From Marinobacter sediminicola (GTDB lineage Bacteria; Pseudomonadota; Gammaproteobacteria; Pseudomonadales; Oleiphilaceae): a stretch of 64,000 bases of DNA. The stretch covers positions 1 to 64,000 of the forward strand of contig NZ_JAVIXR010000012.1 in NCBI RefSeq assembly GCF_031157525.1, given 5' to 3'. Below the pieces are notes generated by a model, which searched no databases, was not told the DNA's origin, and saw only the letters and a list, made by a program, of their open reading frames with translations. Below, one piece after another: positions 53,329 through 62,692 of the stretch; the stretch's first letter is position 1; every line of letters begins with the position of its first letter. The position numbers and the translations under genes were made by a program.

Positions 53329-55491
53329 ATGCTTCTCTACATAGCTGAAAAACCCAGCCTCGGCAGAGCCATTGCCGCCGCCCTCCCCGGCCCCTACCAA
53401 AAAGGCCAGGGCTGGATTCGCTGTGGCAAAGGCAATGAGGCTGCGACCGTGAGCTGGTGCATCGGCCACCTGTTGGAACCCGCCGAGCCGGCAAGTTACA
53501 ACCCGGCGTGGAAAACGTGGCGCCAGCACGACCTCCCCATGTTCCCGGACAAATGGCAGCTAACCCCAAAAGACAGCGTGCGCCAGCAACTCAACGTACT
53601 GGAGTCCCTGATTCGGCAAGCGAAATCGATCGTTCATGCCGGAGACCCTGACAGAGAAGGCCAACTGCTGGTTGATGAGGTCATACGCTATTTCGGAACC
53701 CAGGCCCCCGTAAAACGCATACTCATCAACGATCTGACACCTGCAGCAGTGGCCAAAGCCATACAGCACCCCAGAGACAACCTGGAATTTCGCAGGCTGT
53801 CCCACTCGGCCCTCGCCCGGCAGCGAGCCGACTGGCTCTACGGCATCAACCTTACCCGTTTTTACACCCTGAACTACCAGCAGCAGGGCCAAAAAGGCGT
53901 CTACTCCGTGGGCCGGGTACAAACTCCGGTGCTGGGTCTGGTGGTGGAGCGCGATAACACCATCGAGAACTTCGAACCCAAGCCCTACTTCCCCATTGAG
54001 GCACGATTCAAAGCCCAGGAAGAAGAGGCAGACCAACGGCCGTTCACCGCCAAATGGCTGCCGGACGAACAATTCCAGGATCATCTGGACGAAGAAAACC
54101 GCCTATTGGATCGCGCCACCGCCGAGCAGATTGCCGCCAGTATTCACAACCGGCCAGGCTCCATATTGGAATCCCGCTTCCGCGACCGTTCAGAAACACC
54201 GCCCCTGCCCTTATCTCTCTCGGCTCTGCAAATTGAGGCGGGGCGCCTGTTCCGCATGGGGGCCAAGGATGTGCTGGACACGGCGCAGAGTCTTTACGAG
54301 CGGCACCAGTTGATCACCTACCCCCGATCAGACTCCCGATACCTGCCAGAAGGCCACTTTGCCCAGCGCGAGCAAGTCACCGGTGCTATTGACCGAATCT
54401 CGCCTGATCTTGCAGATGCCTGTACCAAAGCCGACTTCAGCCGCAGAACAGCCGCGTGGAACGATAAAAAGGTTGATGCCCACCACGCCATTATTCCAAC
54501 CAGTCGCACGGCACCCAACGGCAAACTTAGTGACGGCGAACAGAAGATCTATGGGCTTATCAGCCGCTACTATTTGATGCAGTTCTTTGCCGATACCATA
54601 CACCGCGAAGGCCAACTTACTGTGCGAGTATCAGAACACCGATTCCGCGCATCAGAAACAGCCGTGCTTGAACCCGGCTGGAAAGTTCTGGAGCTAAAAC
54701 TCCGGGAGAATAAAAAGGACCCCGCCAAAGCACCGCTGCCACGCCTGAGCAAAGGCGAACCCGTATTCTGCGAAGACAGCACCGTACTCCAGCGGAAGAC
54801 CAAGCCCCCCCAGTATTTTACCGATGCCACGTTGCTCTCGGCGATGACGAACATTGCTCGATTTGTAACCGACCCCGAACTCCGCAAAACCCTGCGAGAA
54901 ACTGACGGATTGGGCACTGAAGCAACTCGAGCGAACATAATCGACACTCTGTTCAAACGGGACTACCTGTGTCGGGATAGCCGACATATTCGCGCCACCG
55001 ACAAAGGTAAAACGCTGATCAGCGCACTGCCACAATCGGTCAGCACACCGGACAGAACTGCTGTCTGGGAAGCAACACTGGAAAGTATCCGCAGGGGCGA
55101 GGACGACCCCCGAAAGTTCCTGGACACGCTGAAGGCCGAGATACGCCGCTTCATTGGCACCACGGTGGATGCGCCTGGTTCAGACTCCAAATCCAAAGCA
55201 CCCAACTGCCCAAAATGTCGCACGCCAATGGCCGAGAGAGATGGAAAATTTGGTCGCTTCTTTGCCTGCACTCGGTACCCGGACTGCCGAGGTACGCGCC
55301 CGATTGAAGATGCGACTCCGCAAGACGGTACCGGGCAGAAACCCATACCCTGCCCGCACTGCTTTTCCCCCCTGGTCAGAAGGAAAGGGAAAAAAGGCTG
55401 GTTCTGGGGCTGCAGTAATTTTCCTGCCTGCCGACAAACGGTAGATGACAACAACGGAAAGCCTGCAATTCCTTTACGCAAGGCTACATAA
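53329..55491 (+). CDS. topB: DNA topoisomerase III
   Basis: A 720-residue type IA topoisomerase that relaxes and decatenates DNA via single-strand passage. Toprim motif AEKPSLGRAIAAAL (E7) and HAGDPDREGQ (about 104-113), catalytic tyrosine Y331 in TYPRSDSRYL, and two C-terminal zinc ribbons (CPKC ... CTRYPDC and CPHC ... CSNFPAC, about 625-705). The zinc ribbons make it longer than E. coli TopB (653). There is no clear ribosome site before the ATG. Confidence 0.96.
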   Translation: MLLYIAEKPSLGRAIAAALPGPYQKGQGWIRCGKGNEAATVSWCIGHLLEPAEPASYNPAWKTWRQHDLPMFPDKWQLTPKDSVRQQLNVLESLIRQAKSIVHAGDPDREGQLLVDEVIRYFGTQAPVKRILINDLTPAAVAKAIQHPRDNLEFRRLSHSALARQRADWLYGINLTRFYTLNYQQQGQKGVYSVGRVQTPVLGLVVERDNTIENFEPKPYFPIEARFKAQEEEADQRPFTAKWLPDEQFQDHLDEENRLLDRATAEQIAASIHNRPGSILESRFRDRSETPPLPLSLSALQIEAGRLFRMGAKDVLDTAQSLYERHQLITYPRSDSRYLPEGHFAQREQVTGAIDRISPDLADACTKADFSRRTAAWNDKKVDAHHAIIPTSRTAPNGKLSDGEQKIYGLISRYYLMQFFADTIHREGQLTVRVSEHRFRASETAVLEPGWKVLELKLRENKKDPAKAPLPRLSKGEPVFCEDSTVLQRKTKPPQYFTDATLLSAMTNIARFVTDPELRKTLRETDGLGTEATRANIIDTLFKRDYLCRDSRHIRATDKGKTLISALPQSVSTPDRTAVWEATLESIRRGEDDPRKFLDTLKAEIRRFIGTTVDAPGSDSKSKAPNCPKCRTPMAERDGKFGRFFACTRYPDCRGTRPIEDATPQDGTGQKPIPCPHCFSPLVRRKGKKGWFWGCSNFPACRQTVDDNNGKPAIPLRKAT

Positions 55492-55562
55492 CGACACTGA
55501 ATACATTGCTGCAATTTGTGATAATTGACTGATACAACACCACTTATCCCGGGAGAAGCGTA

Positions 55563-56267
55563 ATGCGCATCGCTCTGCTTGAAGACCAACAAGAACAGGC
55601 GCAGCACATACAGTCCATTTTGTCTGAGCACGGGCACGACTGCGACAGCTTTCCTACAGGCCAAAGCTTTATCAGCGCAGCGCTGCACCGCAGCTATGAC
55701 CTGATGATTCTGGACTGGCAGATTCCCGACATGACCGGCATCGACGTGCTCAAGAGCGTAAGAGCACAGATTAACTGGCCAATTCCCGTGGTGTTTCTCA
55801 CCCAGCGCGACAGCGAAGCCGATATTGTTGAAGCTCTGGATGCTGGCGCAGACGATTTTATTGCAAAGCCCGCACGGGCTGCGGAATTAGTGGCTCGCAT
55901 TAACGCCTTGGCACGCCGCGCCAATCCAGACAGTGAAAAGGAAGTGCTGGTATATGGGCCTTTTAACGTCAATACGCAGCACAGAACCATTGCCCTTCAT
56001 GGTGAAGAGCTGACCCTGACCGACAAAGATTTCGACCTGACACTGTTCCTTTTTCAGAACCAGGGCCGCCTGCTCACCCGTGAAGTTCTTCTGGAGCGTG
56101 TTTGGGGCTTGGCGCGAGACATCAATACGCGAACGGTAGACACTCACATGAGCCGTCTAAGGCGCAGATTGGGTTTGAATCCGGAAAACGGGTTCCGCAT
56201 CAAAACAATTTACCAACGCGGTTATCGCCTTGAAGCTATGAAAGCTGAGGCAACCACTGAAGAATGA
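55563..56267 (+). CDS. OmpR-family response regulator
   Basis: A 234-residue regulator: receiver domain with phospho-site D51 (ILDWQIPDM) and lysine in DDFIAKPA, then a winged-helix DNA-binding domain (NVNTQHRTIALHGEELTLTDKDFDLTLFLF ... GYRLE). GGGAG lies eight bases before the ATG. Its stop overlaps the FecR-like gene start (ATGA), and a CHASE2 histidine kinase follows that, so its kinase is almost surely in the same operon. Confidence 0.95.
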   Translation: MRIALLEDQQEQAQHIQSILSEHGHDCDSFPTGQSFISAALHRSYDLMILDWQIPDMTGIDVLKSVRAQINWPIPVVFLTQRDSEADIVEALDAGADDFIAKPARAAELVARINALARRANPDSEKEVLVYGPFNVNTQHRTIALHGEELTLTDKDFDLTLFLFQNQGRLLTREVLLERVWGLARDINTRTVDTHMSRLRRRLGLNPENGFRIKTIYQRGYRLEAMKAEATTEE

Positions 56268-57901
56268 TTGAATACCCTGTGCCTTTTCTCACTAAAGCAT
56301 TTCTGGTGCTGGCTTTACTGGCATTAGGCGCCCCTGTGAGCGCAGAACTTTCACTCACACGTGGCTCAGCAACAACCATCGCGAATTCCTCCAGCCAAAC
56401 CGTACCTGAGTGGCTTTATACTCTGAAAGCAGGCGAGAGTTTTACAGAAGTAGCCAGCGATCTTCTGATTAAAAGCCACAGTGCAGGCCGACTGCTTCAA
56501 TACAACGCTATCGAGAACGCCGCCATGCTTGGAGAGGGCGACCGCATACGCATTCCCTTATCCTGGCTGAAAAGACAACCTAATCCCGCTCGTGTCACCT
56601 CGGTTTCTGGCAGCGTTCAGCTGATATCCGGCATTGATGGCCGTAAAAAGCCGCTGACAAAAGACGCGCTTATACGGGTAGGCGATGAAGTTCTTTCCGC
56701 GGCTGGCGCCGCAACCATTGCACTGGCAGATGGCTCAGAAGTGCGCATCTCCCCGGATTCCAGGCTGATATTCAACCAGTTAACCCAGTACGGTAAATCC
56801 GGCATGGTTGATACACGGCTTAGATTAAACCATGGAGAAGTGCACACTCGGGTAAAGCCGGTCATTGAAGGTGGCGCTCGCTTCGAAATCGAAACGCCTT
56901 CTGCCGTAGCGGCCGTACGTGGTACCGCATTTTCGCTACAAACCGGACCGGAAGGCACCCGTTTGCAGGTAACCGAGGGCGTTGTTGAGTTTGGGGCCCC
57001 TAATCGGTCTCATCAAATTCCTGCAGGCTACAGCGCAACGGTTGCCAGCAATAGCAGCAGCAAACTGAACATACGGAGGATGCCAGCAGCCCCCGAAATT
57101 AACCCGCTTCCATCGGTACTCAAACAACTCCCGGCTGAAATGACTTGGAAATCAGGCCAAACTGCCAAGTATCGCCTGGATATATTCGAAACAGAAAGCG
57201 GACGCTGGGTCGAAAGCCGTGAAGTCGGCGGAAACCGTTTCGACATCAGCCGCCTGGATAACGGTCAGTATGTTGTGCATTTAGCGGCACTTGATCCGCA
57301 AGGCATGGCCGGCATGCCCGGAATCGTCCCCTTAGAGGTCGATTTGCAAGCTCGCACCGCCAGTCTGATCACGCCTGAAAACGGCGGCAGTGTGAACGAT
57401 GACATGCCGGAGTTCCGCTGGGCACTAAACGGTGAGAACGAGGTGGCACGGGTTGAAATCGCTGAGGATGACGCGTTCCGCAACCTGGTCGCAAGCAGCG
57501 AATGGGCACCAGGAACCGCTGCGTTGCCCTCCCGCCCATTAAGCCCCGGCCAGTATTATTGGCGCGTAGTAACAGAGGCCGGCGGAAACTCAGTCGCAAC
57601 CACCCAACCAAGAAAACTAATCGTAAACGGCACGCTCCCACCGGTGCGAATCATCAGCATAAATTACATCGACAGCCAGGTGCGCGTGTTCTGGGAAAAG
57701 GTCGATACGGCGGCCAATTACCGGTTACAGCTGGCAGAAGAGCCCGGTTTTAACGACATAATTAAAGAAGCTACACTACCAGACACTACAGCAGCCTTGC
57801 GTCTTATTCCCGGAAGGCGGTATTTTGTGCGCCTGAAAGCACTTTCTGATGGCCCACTACAGAGCCGCTGGGGACCAGGGAGGGAACTGTACCTGGAATA
57901 A
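56264..57901 (+). CDS. LysM/FecR-domain envelope protein
   Basis: A 545-residue secreted or periplasmic protein. A signal peptide (FLVLALLALGAPVSA) precedes a LysM-like region (about 48-103: YTLKAGESFTEVASDLL ... RIRIPLSWL), a FecR domain (about 110-240: SGSVQLISG, VGDEVLSAAGAATIALADGSEVRISPDSRL, AVRGTAFS) and a C-terminal part with beta-sandwich (FnIII-like) units (TPENGGSVNDDMPEFRWAL; PVRIISINYIDSQVRVFWEKV). FecR-family proteins in Gram-negatives relay envelope signals; LysM binds peptidoglycan. The gene sits between regulator and kinase genes, overlapping the regulator by four bases. Confidence 0.88.
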   Translation: MIEYPVPFLTKAFLVLALLALGAPVSAELSLTRGSATTIANSSSQTVPEWLYTLKAGESFTEVASDLLIKSHSAGRLLQYNAIENAAMLGEGDRIRIPLSWLKRQPNPARVTSVSGSVQLISGIDGRKKPLTKDALIRVGDEVLSAAGAATIALADGSEVRISPDSRLIFNQLTQYGKSGMVDTRLRLNHGEVHTRVKPVIEGGARFEIETPSAVAAVRGTAFSLQTGPEGTRLQVTEGVVEFGAPNRSHQIPAGYSATVASNSSSKLNIRRMPAAPEINPLPSVLKQLPAEMTWKSGQTAKYRLDIFETESGRWVESREVGGNRFDISRLDNGQYVVHLAALDPQGMAGMPGIVPLEVDLQARTASLITPENGGSVNDDMPEFRWALNGENEVARVEIAEDDAFRNLVASSEWAPGTAALPSRPLSPGQYYWRVVTEAGGNSVATTQPRKLIVNGTLPPVRIISINYIDSQVRVFWEKVDTAANYRLQLAEEPGFNDIIKEATLPDTTAALRLIPGRRYFVRLKALSDGPLQSRWGPGRELYLE

Positions 57902-57932
57902 CTCCGAACACTTAACATGCAAAGCAGGACTC

Positions 57933-60500
57933 ATGAACCGGGATTGGTTGCCAATTAAGACGACTCCATGGACGCTCGGCCTGTCACTCCTGCTCCTGTT
58001 TTTGCTCGCCGAAACAACGGAGTTGCCCCAACGTATTGATTACTGGCTCCTGGACTCTGCCCTGCTCGCCAGTCCTGCTTCTATTTCCCCAGACATAGCC
58101 ATTGTCGCCATTGACGACCACAGCCTCGCCCAACAAGGCCGCTGGCCTTGGCCAAGACACACCCACGCCGATCTTATCAGGAAGCTTCACCAGGCCGGTG
58201 CAAGCACCATTGTGTTCGACGTACTGTTCATAGAACCCTCTCCAGACGATGGTGAGCTAAGCAGTGCCATGCAGGCCCACGGCAAGGTAATACTGCCCAT
58301 TCATCTGGCTCCCTCAAGCTCCCGTCTTTTACTCAGTGAACAGCTTCCTCCTGGCAGCCTGATCTCTGCAGCGGCCAACCTTGGACATGCCCATGTAGAA
58401 CTGGACCACGACGGAATTGCCAGAGGCCTATACCTGTTTAATGGCATGGGACGACAACTCTGGCCCAGCCTCGCACTCGCAGCATCAGGGGTCGCTCCCC
58501 GACAACCTCACACCCAAGGACTACCTGCATTTGTAAACGTGCGGGACGACTATCGAATCGTTCCCCTTGCGGGTGGAGCCGGCACCTTACCTACATACTC
58601 CTACAGCGACGTACTTGGTAATCCTCCCGCAACCGATGCATTTCGTGGCAAAACGGTTTTTGTCGGAGCCACAGCAGCAGGCCTGGGTGACATTCTACCG
58701 ACCCCCTTCTCCGGTTTAAGCCAGCCGATGTCGGGCGTGGAGTTTCATGCAAACACATTTTCTGCCATCAATCAGCGTTTGCTGATTATCACAGCCCCGA
58801 AATGGGTTGGCCTTGCTCTGGCGATGATCACACTTATAACCCTGGCCTTGCTATTACCCCGAATACGCCCTGCGCGCACGCTGCCCACATGCCTCATGGC
58901 CAGCGGTGCAGTTATTGGCATCTATCTGGTCATGCTGAGCGTATTCCAGGTCAGGCTGTTAGTTGCTCAGGCGTTGATCATTCCTCTATTTGCGTTTCCG
59001 ATAGCCAGCGGCTTGCGACTGGCCATGGCCAACCAGTTTCTGAACCGGCAACTTGATGAACTGGTGCGCAGCCCCAGGGTCGCCTTACCGGAGCCGTCGA
59101 AACGCCCGGCAACCCAGCTTCTTGAGCACTTCCAGGCGCTGTTCCAACCCCAGAGTTGGCTGCTAATGGAAGCCCACAATATTATCTCCCTGCGAACCCT
59201 GAATCCGGCCGACGTTCCAGAAAACCTGGAGCCAGGACTTTGGCACCACAATGGCAATCAAAGCTGGATACAGCTTTACCGTGGCAGCAATTACTACACA
59301 TTAGGATTCACACTCCCCAACGACCTGAGTCGTGAGGCCATACAGCGCTATCTGCGCCGCCTAAAGCTCTCCGACATGGCCCCAGCCGTAATAAAGCCAA
59401 AACCCAGTGAAAACATATCTGCCCGCATTGAGCGCGTTAAAGTAGCGACCGACCGCCTGAACCACATTCAGGAATTCATCAGGCGCAGCTTCGAGCACAT
59501 GCCCGATGGCATCATCGTAACCGACGAACTTGGCATAATCCGGTTTGCCAACGGTCACATTGAAAAGTGGTTCAGAGAGCCCATGCCAAGCTTAGGTGGA
59601 CTGCCTCTGACACGGCTTCTTGAAGGCCACGATCCGCGTGAAACACCACCGTGGCATGAGACCGTCTCCGAAACGCTGACGCTACTTCAAAGCCGGACCG
59701 TGGAGCTCAAAATCCATGAGAAAAACTTTCTGATCCACTTCGCACCCTTTGCGCTTCCCGATAGCGTGCAATACGGAATCATTGCCAACATATCCGACAT
59801 ATCCGAACTGCGGGAACAGCAGCGCCAACACAGAGAAGCCATCGACTTTATATCCCACGATGTACGCTCGCCCCTTGTGTCGCAACTGGCTCTTATCGAG
59901 CAACTAAAGCGCGATCCGACTCATATTGATCAAAGCCAGCTAGAGCAATTAGGCCGCCTTGCAAGGCGAAGCTACCACCTGGCTGAAGAGTTCGTTCAAC
60001 TGGCACGTGCCGAGCAACTTACCGAAACCCGATTTTATGAATGCGAGTTTCTGGCCATAGTAGAAAACGCCCGCGACAGTGTCAGCGAGCAGGCTGTAGA
60101 AAAACGAATTTCACTGCAACTGCAAGGAACAGAGGATCTATGGCTGAGAGGCAATGCAGAACTGCTTGAAAGGGCTGTTATTAACCTGCTAACCAACGCC
60201 GTGCAATACAGCCCGAATGGCTCAGTAGTCAGCCTTCAGGTGTTTAGAGCCGGGCATGAGGCCTGCCTGACCATTGCTGACGAAGGCGCTGGTATCGATC
60301 CGGAAGAGCTGCCTTTCTTGTTTGACCGCTACCGGCGCCAAAAAAGCAGCGAACTGGCAGGTATCCACGGAACCGGCCTGGGGCTTTCGTTTGTAAAAAC
60401 CGTGGTAGAAAAACACCGTGGCGAGATATACGTTGTGTCCAAACCCGGGGAAGGCTCAGCTTTTACGCTAAAATTACCCATTGCCGATCCCTTGTCATAA
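57933..60500 (+). CDS. CHASE2-domain sensor histidine kinase
   Basis: An 855-residue kinase. An N-terminal helix (about 12-27) is followed by a periplasmic CHASE2 domain (about 30-290: VAIDDHSLAQQGRWPWPRHTHADL ... GKTVFVGATAAGLGDILPTPF), three more helices (about 300-385), a PAS-like unit (HMPDGIIVTDELGIIRFANG), the H-box H642 in DFISHDVRSPL, and a HATPase domain (NLLTNAVQYSPNGS; DEGAGIDPEELPFLFDRYRR; GTGLGLSFVKTVV). The signal is unknown. The 5' end overlaps the frame of the FecR gene but the ATG at 57933 lies 31 bases after its stop, with GCAGGA just upstream. Confidence 0.93.
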   Translation: MNRDWLPIKTTPWTLGLSLLLLFLLAETTELPQRIDYWLLDSALLASPASISPDIAIVAIDDHSLAQQGRWPWPRHTHADLIRKLHQAGASTIVFDVLFIEPSPDDGELSSAMQAHGKVILPIHLAPSSSRLLLSEQLPPGSLISAAANLGHAHVELDHDGIARGLYLFNGMGRQLWPSLALAASGVAPRQPHTQGLPAFVNVRDDYRIVPLAGGAGTLPTYSYSDVLGNPPATDAFRGKTVFVGATAAGLGDILPTPFSGLSQPMSGVEFHANTFSAINQRLLIITAPKWVGLALAMITLITLALLLPRIRPARTLPTCLMASGAVIGIYLVMLSVFQVRLLVAQALIIPLFAFPIASGLRLAMANQFLNRQLDELVRSPRVALPEPSKRPATQLLEHFQALFQPQSWLLMEAHNIISLRTLNPADVPENLEPGLWHHNGNQSWIQLYRGSNYYTLGFTLPNDLSREAIQRYLRRLKLSDMAPAVIKPKPSENISARIERVKVATDRLNHIQEFIRRSFEHMPDGIIVTDELGIIRFANGHIEKWFREPMPSLGGLPLTRLLEGHDPRETPPWHETVSETLTLLQSRTVELKIHEKNFLIHFAPFALPDSVQYGIIANISDISELREQQRQHREAIDFISHDVRSPLVSQLALIEQLKRDPTHIDQSQLEQLGRLARRSYHLAEEFVQLARAEQLTETRFYECEFLAIVENARDSVSEQAVEKRISLQLQGTEDLWLRGNAELLERAVINLLTNAVQYSPNGSVVSLQVFRAGHEACLTIADEGAGIDPEELPFLFDRYRRQKSSELAGIHGTGLGLSFVKTVVEKHRGEIYVVSKPGEGSAFTLKLPIADPLS

Positions 60501-60517
60501 GCCCTGTGAGCCAGGGC
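60501..60517 (+). terminator. Hairpin after the CHASE2 kinase gene
   Basis: GCCCTG-TGAGC-CAGGGC, a 6-bp stem directly after the stop codon. There is no T-run, so it is a weak terminator at best. Confidence 0.4.
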
Positions 60518-60548
60518 CTATGAGCAGCGATCCGATCTCACCTTTTCT

Positions 60549-60974
60549 TCAGGATTTGATTTCCTTGTTAACGAGTGCAGAAGGTGCACTCAACAACCCA
60601 TTACTGTCCTGAACCAGAATCGTGAAGTACCAGACGCCTGTGTCCAGTCCACTCACCTTGTGCGTCATGTGCGCATCCACCTGGGCATCCGCAATAACAA
60701 TTTCATGATCCAGAGCGTCTGCATTTTGGCCGTACTGAATAATGTACTTGTCTAGCTCGGCCATTTTGATGCCTTCCCCGTTCACGCGACTATCGGGGGC
60801 GCTCCAGCTCAACACTGCGGCCTTCTCGATTCCTGGAGAGACAGACTCATTGCCGGAACCTACGGATCCTACGGAACCTGACCCCGAAGAATCACCACCA
60901 CCACACCCAACAAGCAAAACTCCTACAGAAAACGCGGCGATCCATGCCTTCGACATTTTAATGACGCGTTTCAT
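60549..60974 (-). CDS. Small FnIII-like lipoprotein
   Basis: A 141-residue lipoprotein: lipobox with cysteine in VGVLLVGC, a G/S-rich linker, then one fibronectin-type-III-like unit (AVLSWSAPDSRVNGEGIKMAELDKYIIQYG ... VWYFTILVQDSNGLLSAPS). The FnIII-like fold also appears at the C-terminus of the FecR-like protein at 56264. It is convergent with the kinase gene. The ribosome site is weak; an ATG six codons later is possible. Function unknown. Confidence 0.75.
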   Translation of the reverse strand: MKRVIKMSKAWIAAFSVGVLLVGCGGGDSSGSGSVGSVGSGNESVSPGIEKAAVLSWSAPDSRVNGEGIKMAELDKYIIQYGQNADALDHEIVIADAQVDAHMTHKVSGLDTGVWYFTILVQDSNGLLSAPSALVNKEIKS

Positions 60975-61106
60975 ATATATTTACCACCAATATATCGTCG
61001 TATTTGTTAAATTGTACAAAACGCGGACGATTATCGATGAGAGGCTTGTCACCCCCGTAGTTAAAAATTCGTCAATATCCCGTCACAAAATGGTAATGAT
61101 ACGATC

Positions 61107-61144
61107 AAATTGCCGAGCGCCCTTGATTGCTCAGGCAATTTTTT
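61107..61144 (+). terminator. Orphan plus-strand intrinsic terminator
   Basis: AAATTGCC+GAGC pairs with GCTC+GGCAATTT (12 bp with one bulged A) around a 10-base loop, followed by TTTTTT. No plus-strand gene ends here. Confidence 0.55.
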
Positions 61145-61268
61145 GCTCGATGCGTTGAGTAGAAGGTTTCGCAGGGTGGGAAAAAAATATTAGTTGATAA
61201 TTGGGGGTTGTATTCGGGTATAAAAAAGGCTTGAAGGTAGGGGCGTGTATAGTTTGAGGATAGTGCCA

Positions 61269-61295
61269 GACAAGGGCCCCAACGGGACCCTTGTC
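61269..61295 (-). terminator. Strong hairpin after the propeller gene
   Basis: GACAAGGGTCCC-GTT-GGGGCCCTTGTC (read on the minus strand), a 12-bp stem with one G-U pair and a 3-base loop, seven bases after the stop at 61302. There is no T-run, so it may protect the mRNA 3' end. Confidence 0.65.
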
Positions 61296-61301
61296 AAAGG
61301 A

Positions 61302-62513
61302 TTAGTAGCCGGTACCCCAACCTTGCGGAACCGAACCTTCGCGAATTCTCTGAGGGTGGTCACCAACATCCACGCGAGCAATTTCCTCAGCACGCTCGAT
61401 GTTGATCACAGATATCTGATCGGTGCCACTCCAGGATACGAAGCAGTTTTCTCCGGATTTGTCCCGGGTGATCCAATAGGGCTTCTTCCCGAGGCCTTCC
61501 AGAATTTCGTACTCGAAACTCTCACGATCAACAATGGCCACGTAATCGCTCATGGTGCCAGCAACACAAAGCTTTTCATCGTTGCCGCCCATGGAAATAC
61601 CGTGGTGGGCAGAATCGTTTACGTAGCGTTCCACGGGAAGGTTGGGCACCAAATTAGGCAAATCGGCCACGCGAGTAATCCGGTCGTTCTCCATGTCGTA
61701 TTCCACGAAACCATGGAAGAACGAAAGCTGGAAATAGAAGAACTTTTCATCTTCGGTGTGTGCCATCGGGCGAATCGCCGGGCTCATGCCCGGGTAACCG
61801 GCCTCTGCCAGTTTGTCGCTGATATCAAAGCTTTTGATTTCCTCAAGCGTGTCGGCGTTAACCACCTTGAAGATGCGGTTTCCCTTGATATCCCTGAGTG
61901 CCCCCCTATCGGCCAATGTGAATACGTGGCCAATGCTGGCGTGATAGATTTTCTTTCCATCTTTGGAGTAAACATTTTCGTGGGGTGAATCTCCTGTTGG
62001 AAATCTTCCCCGCTCCTTGCCCGTGCGCACATCCAATAAGTGTACAACTTTGCCAGTGGATGCAGACACTGCAACTTCGGTTCCATCTGGCGACAAGGCC
62101 ATGTGATCCGAACGATACCCTTCAACCTCAAAGCGCCAGACAATCCTGTTGGTTGCAATATCTATGGCAACCACATCCGCAAAGCTGGGGCGGGATACGA
62201 TCAGTAATTTACCGTCCCGGGTGCTGTACATGTCATCCACATATTGGTCGTTACCTTCACCGATCAGATGACGCACAACCTGAAAGAAAAACAGCTTGTC
62301 CGGGCGCCAGATTATTTCCCGCAGGCGCTTTCTCCTGTCAGGAATGCCATTGATGCGGCCAATTCTTTCATAGGTTTCGGCATCAATAACATCAATCATG
62401 CCATCCCAGTTGTTGCCGACAAATACTGCCTGACGGGCATTATCTTCAACCCCGGCAAACACGTTAAATGACAACGTAATGAGTAGTAAGAGAGAAACTC
62501 TGATTAGTCTCAC
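61302..62513 (-). CDS. YncE-like seven-bladed beta-propeller protein
   Basis: A 403-residue exported protein: signal peptide (LIRVSLLLLITLSFNVFAG) and repeated propeller blades such as VFVGNNWDGMIDVIDAETYERIGRI, LLIVSRPSFADVVAIDIATNRIVWRFEVEGY, VAVSASTGKVVHLLDVRTGKERGRF and FVSWSGTDQISVINIERAEEIARVDVG. No heme or quinone motif is visible. The start is the GTG at 62511-62513 because AGGGA lies seven bases upstream; a TTG 14 codons earlier has no site. The role is unknown; periplasmic binding or scaffold is a reasonable guess. Confidence 0.85.
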   Translation of the reverse strand: MRLIRVSLLLLITLSFNVFAGVEDNARQAVFVGNNWDGMIDVIDAETYERIGRINGIPDRRKRLREIIWRPDKLFFFQVVRHLIGEGNDQYVDDMYSTRDGKLLIVSRPSFADVVAIDIATNRIVWRFEVEGYRSDHMALSPDGTEVAVSASTGKVVHLLDVRTGKERGRFPTGDSPHENVYSKDGKKIYHASIGHVFTLADRGALRDIKGNRIFKVVNADTLEEIKSFDISDKLAEAGYPGMSPAIRPMAHTEDEKFFYFQLSFFHGFVEYDMENDRITRVADLPNLVPNLPVERYVNDSAHHGISMGGNDEKLCVAGTMSDYVAIVDRESFEYEILEGLGKKPYWITRDKSGENCFVSWSGTDQISVINIERAEEIARVDVGDHPQRIREGSVPQGWGTGY

Positions 62514-62692
62514 GATCCAGTCCCTTTTTGTAGTTGTTGGTTCAATCCAGCCCAACCACTGCGAGACAATTCATCTATCCCGGTCGGCGCCAAACTGTAG
62601 CAACGCCAAAAAGCATCGTGCATGGCAGAAATGACACAGGCCCGGGCTTCTGGGCCAGCGTCGTTTTTATGGACACTTAAAGGAGTCGGCCG

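Larger units (their letters stand above)
60975..61301. other. Gap with a plus-strand terminator-like hairpin
   Basis: A 327-base gap, AT-rich at its left. It holds a terminator-like structure on the plus strand (61107-61144) and the 3' hairpin of the propeller gene (61269-61295). I see no gene. Confidence 0.55.

Noticed and set aside
61245..61988. 247-codon plus-strand open frame over the propeller gene
   Set aside because: Antisense to a gene with a signal peptide and clear propeller repeats.
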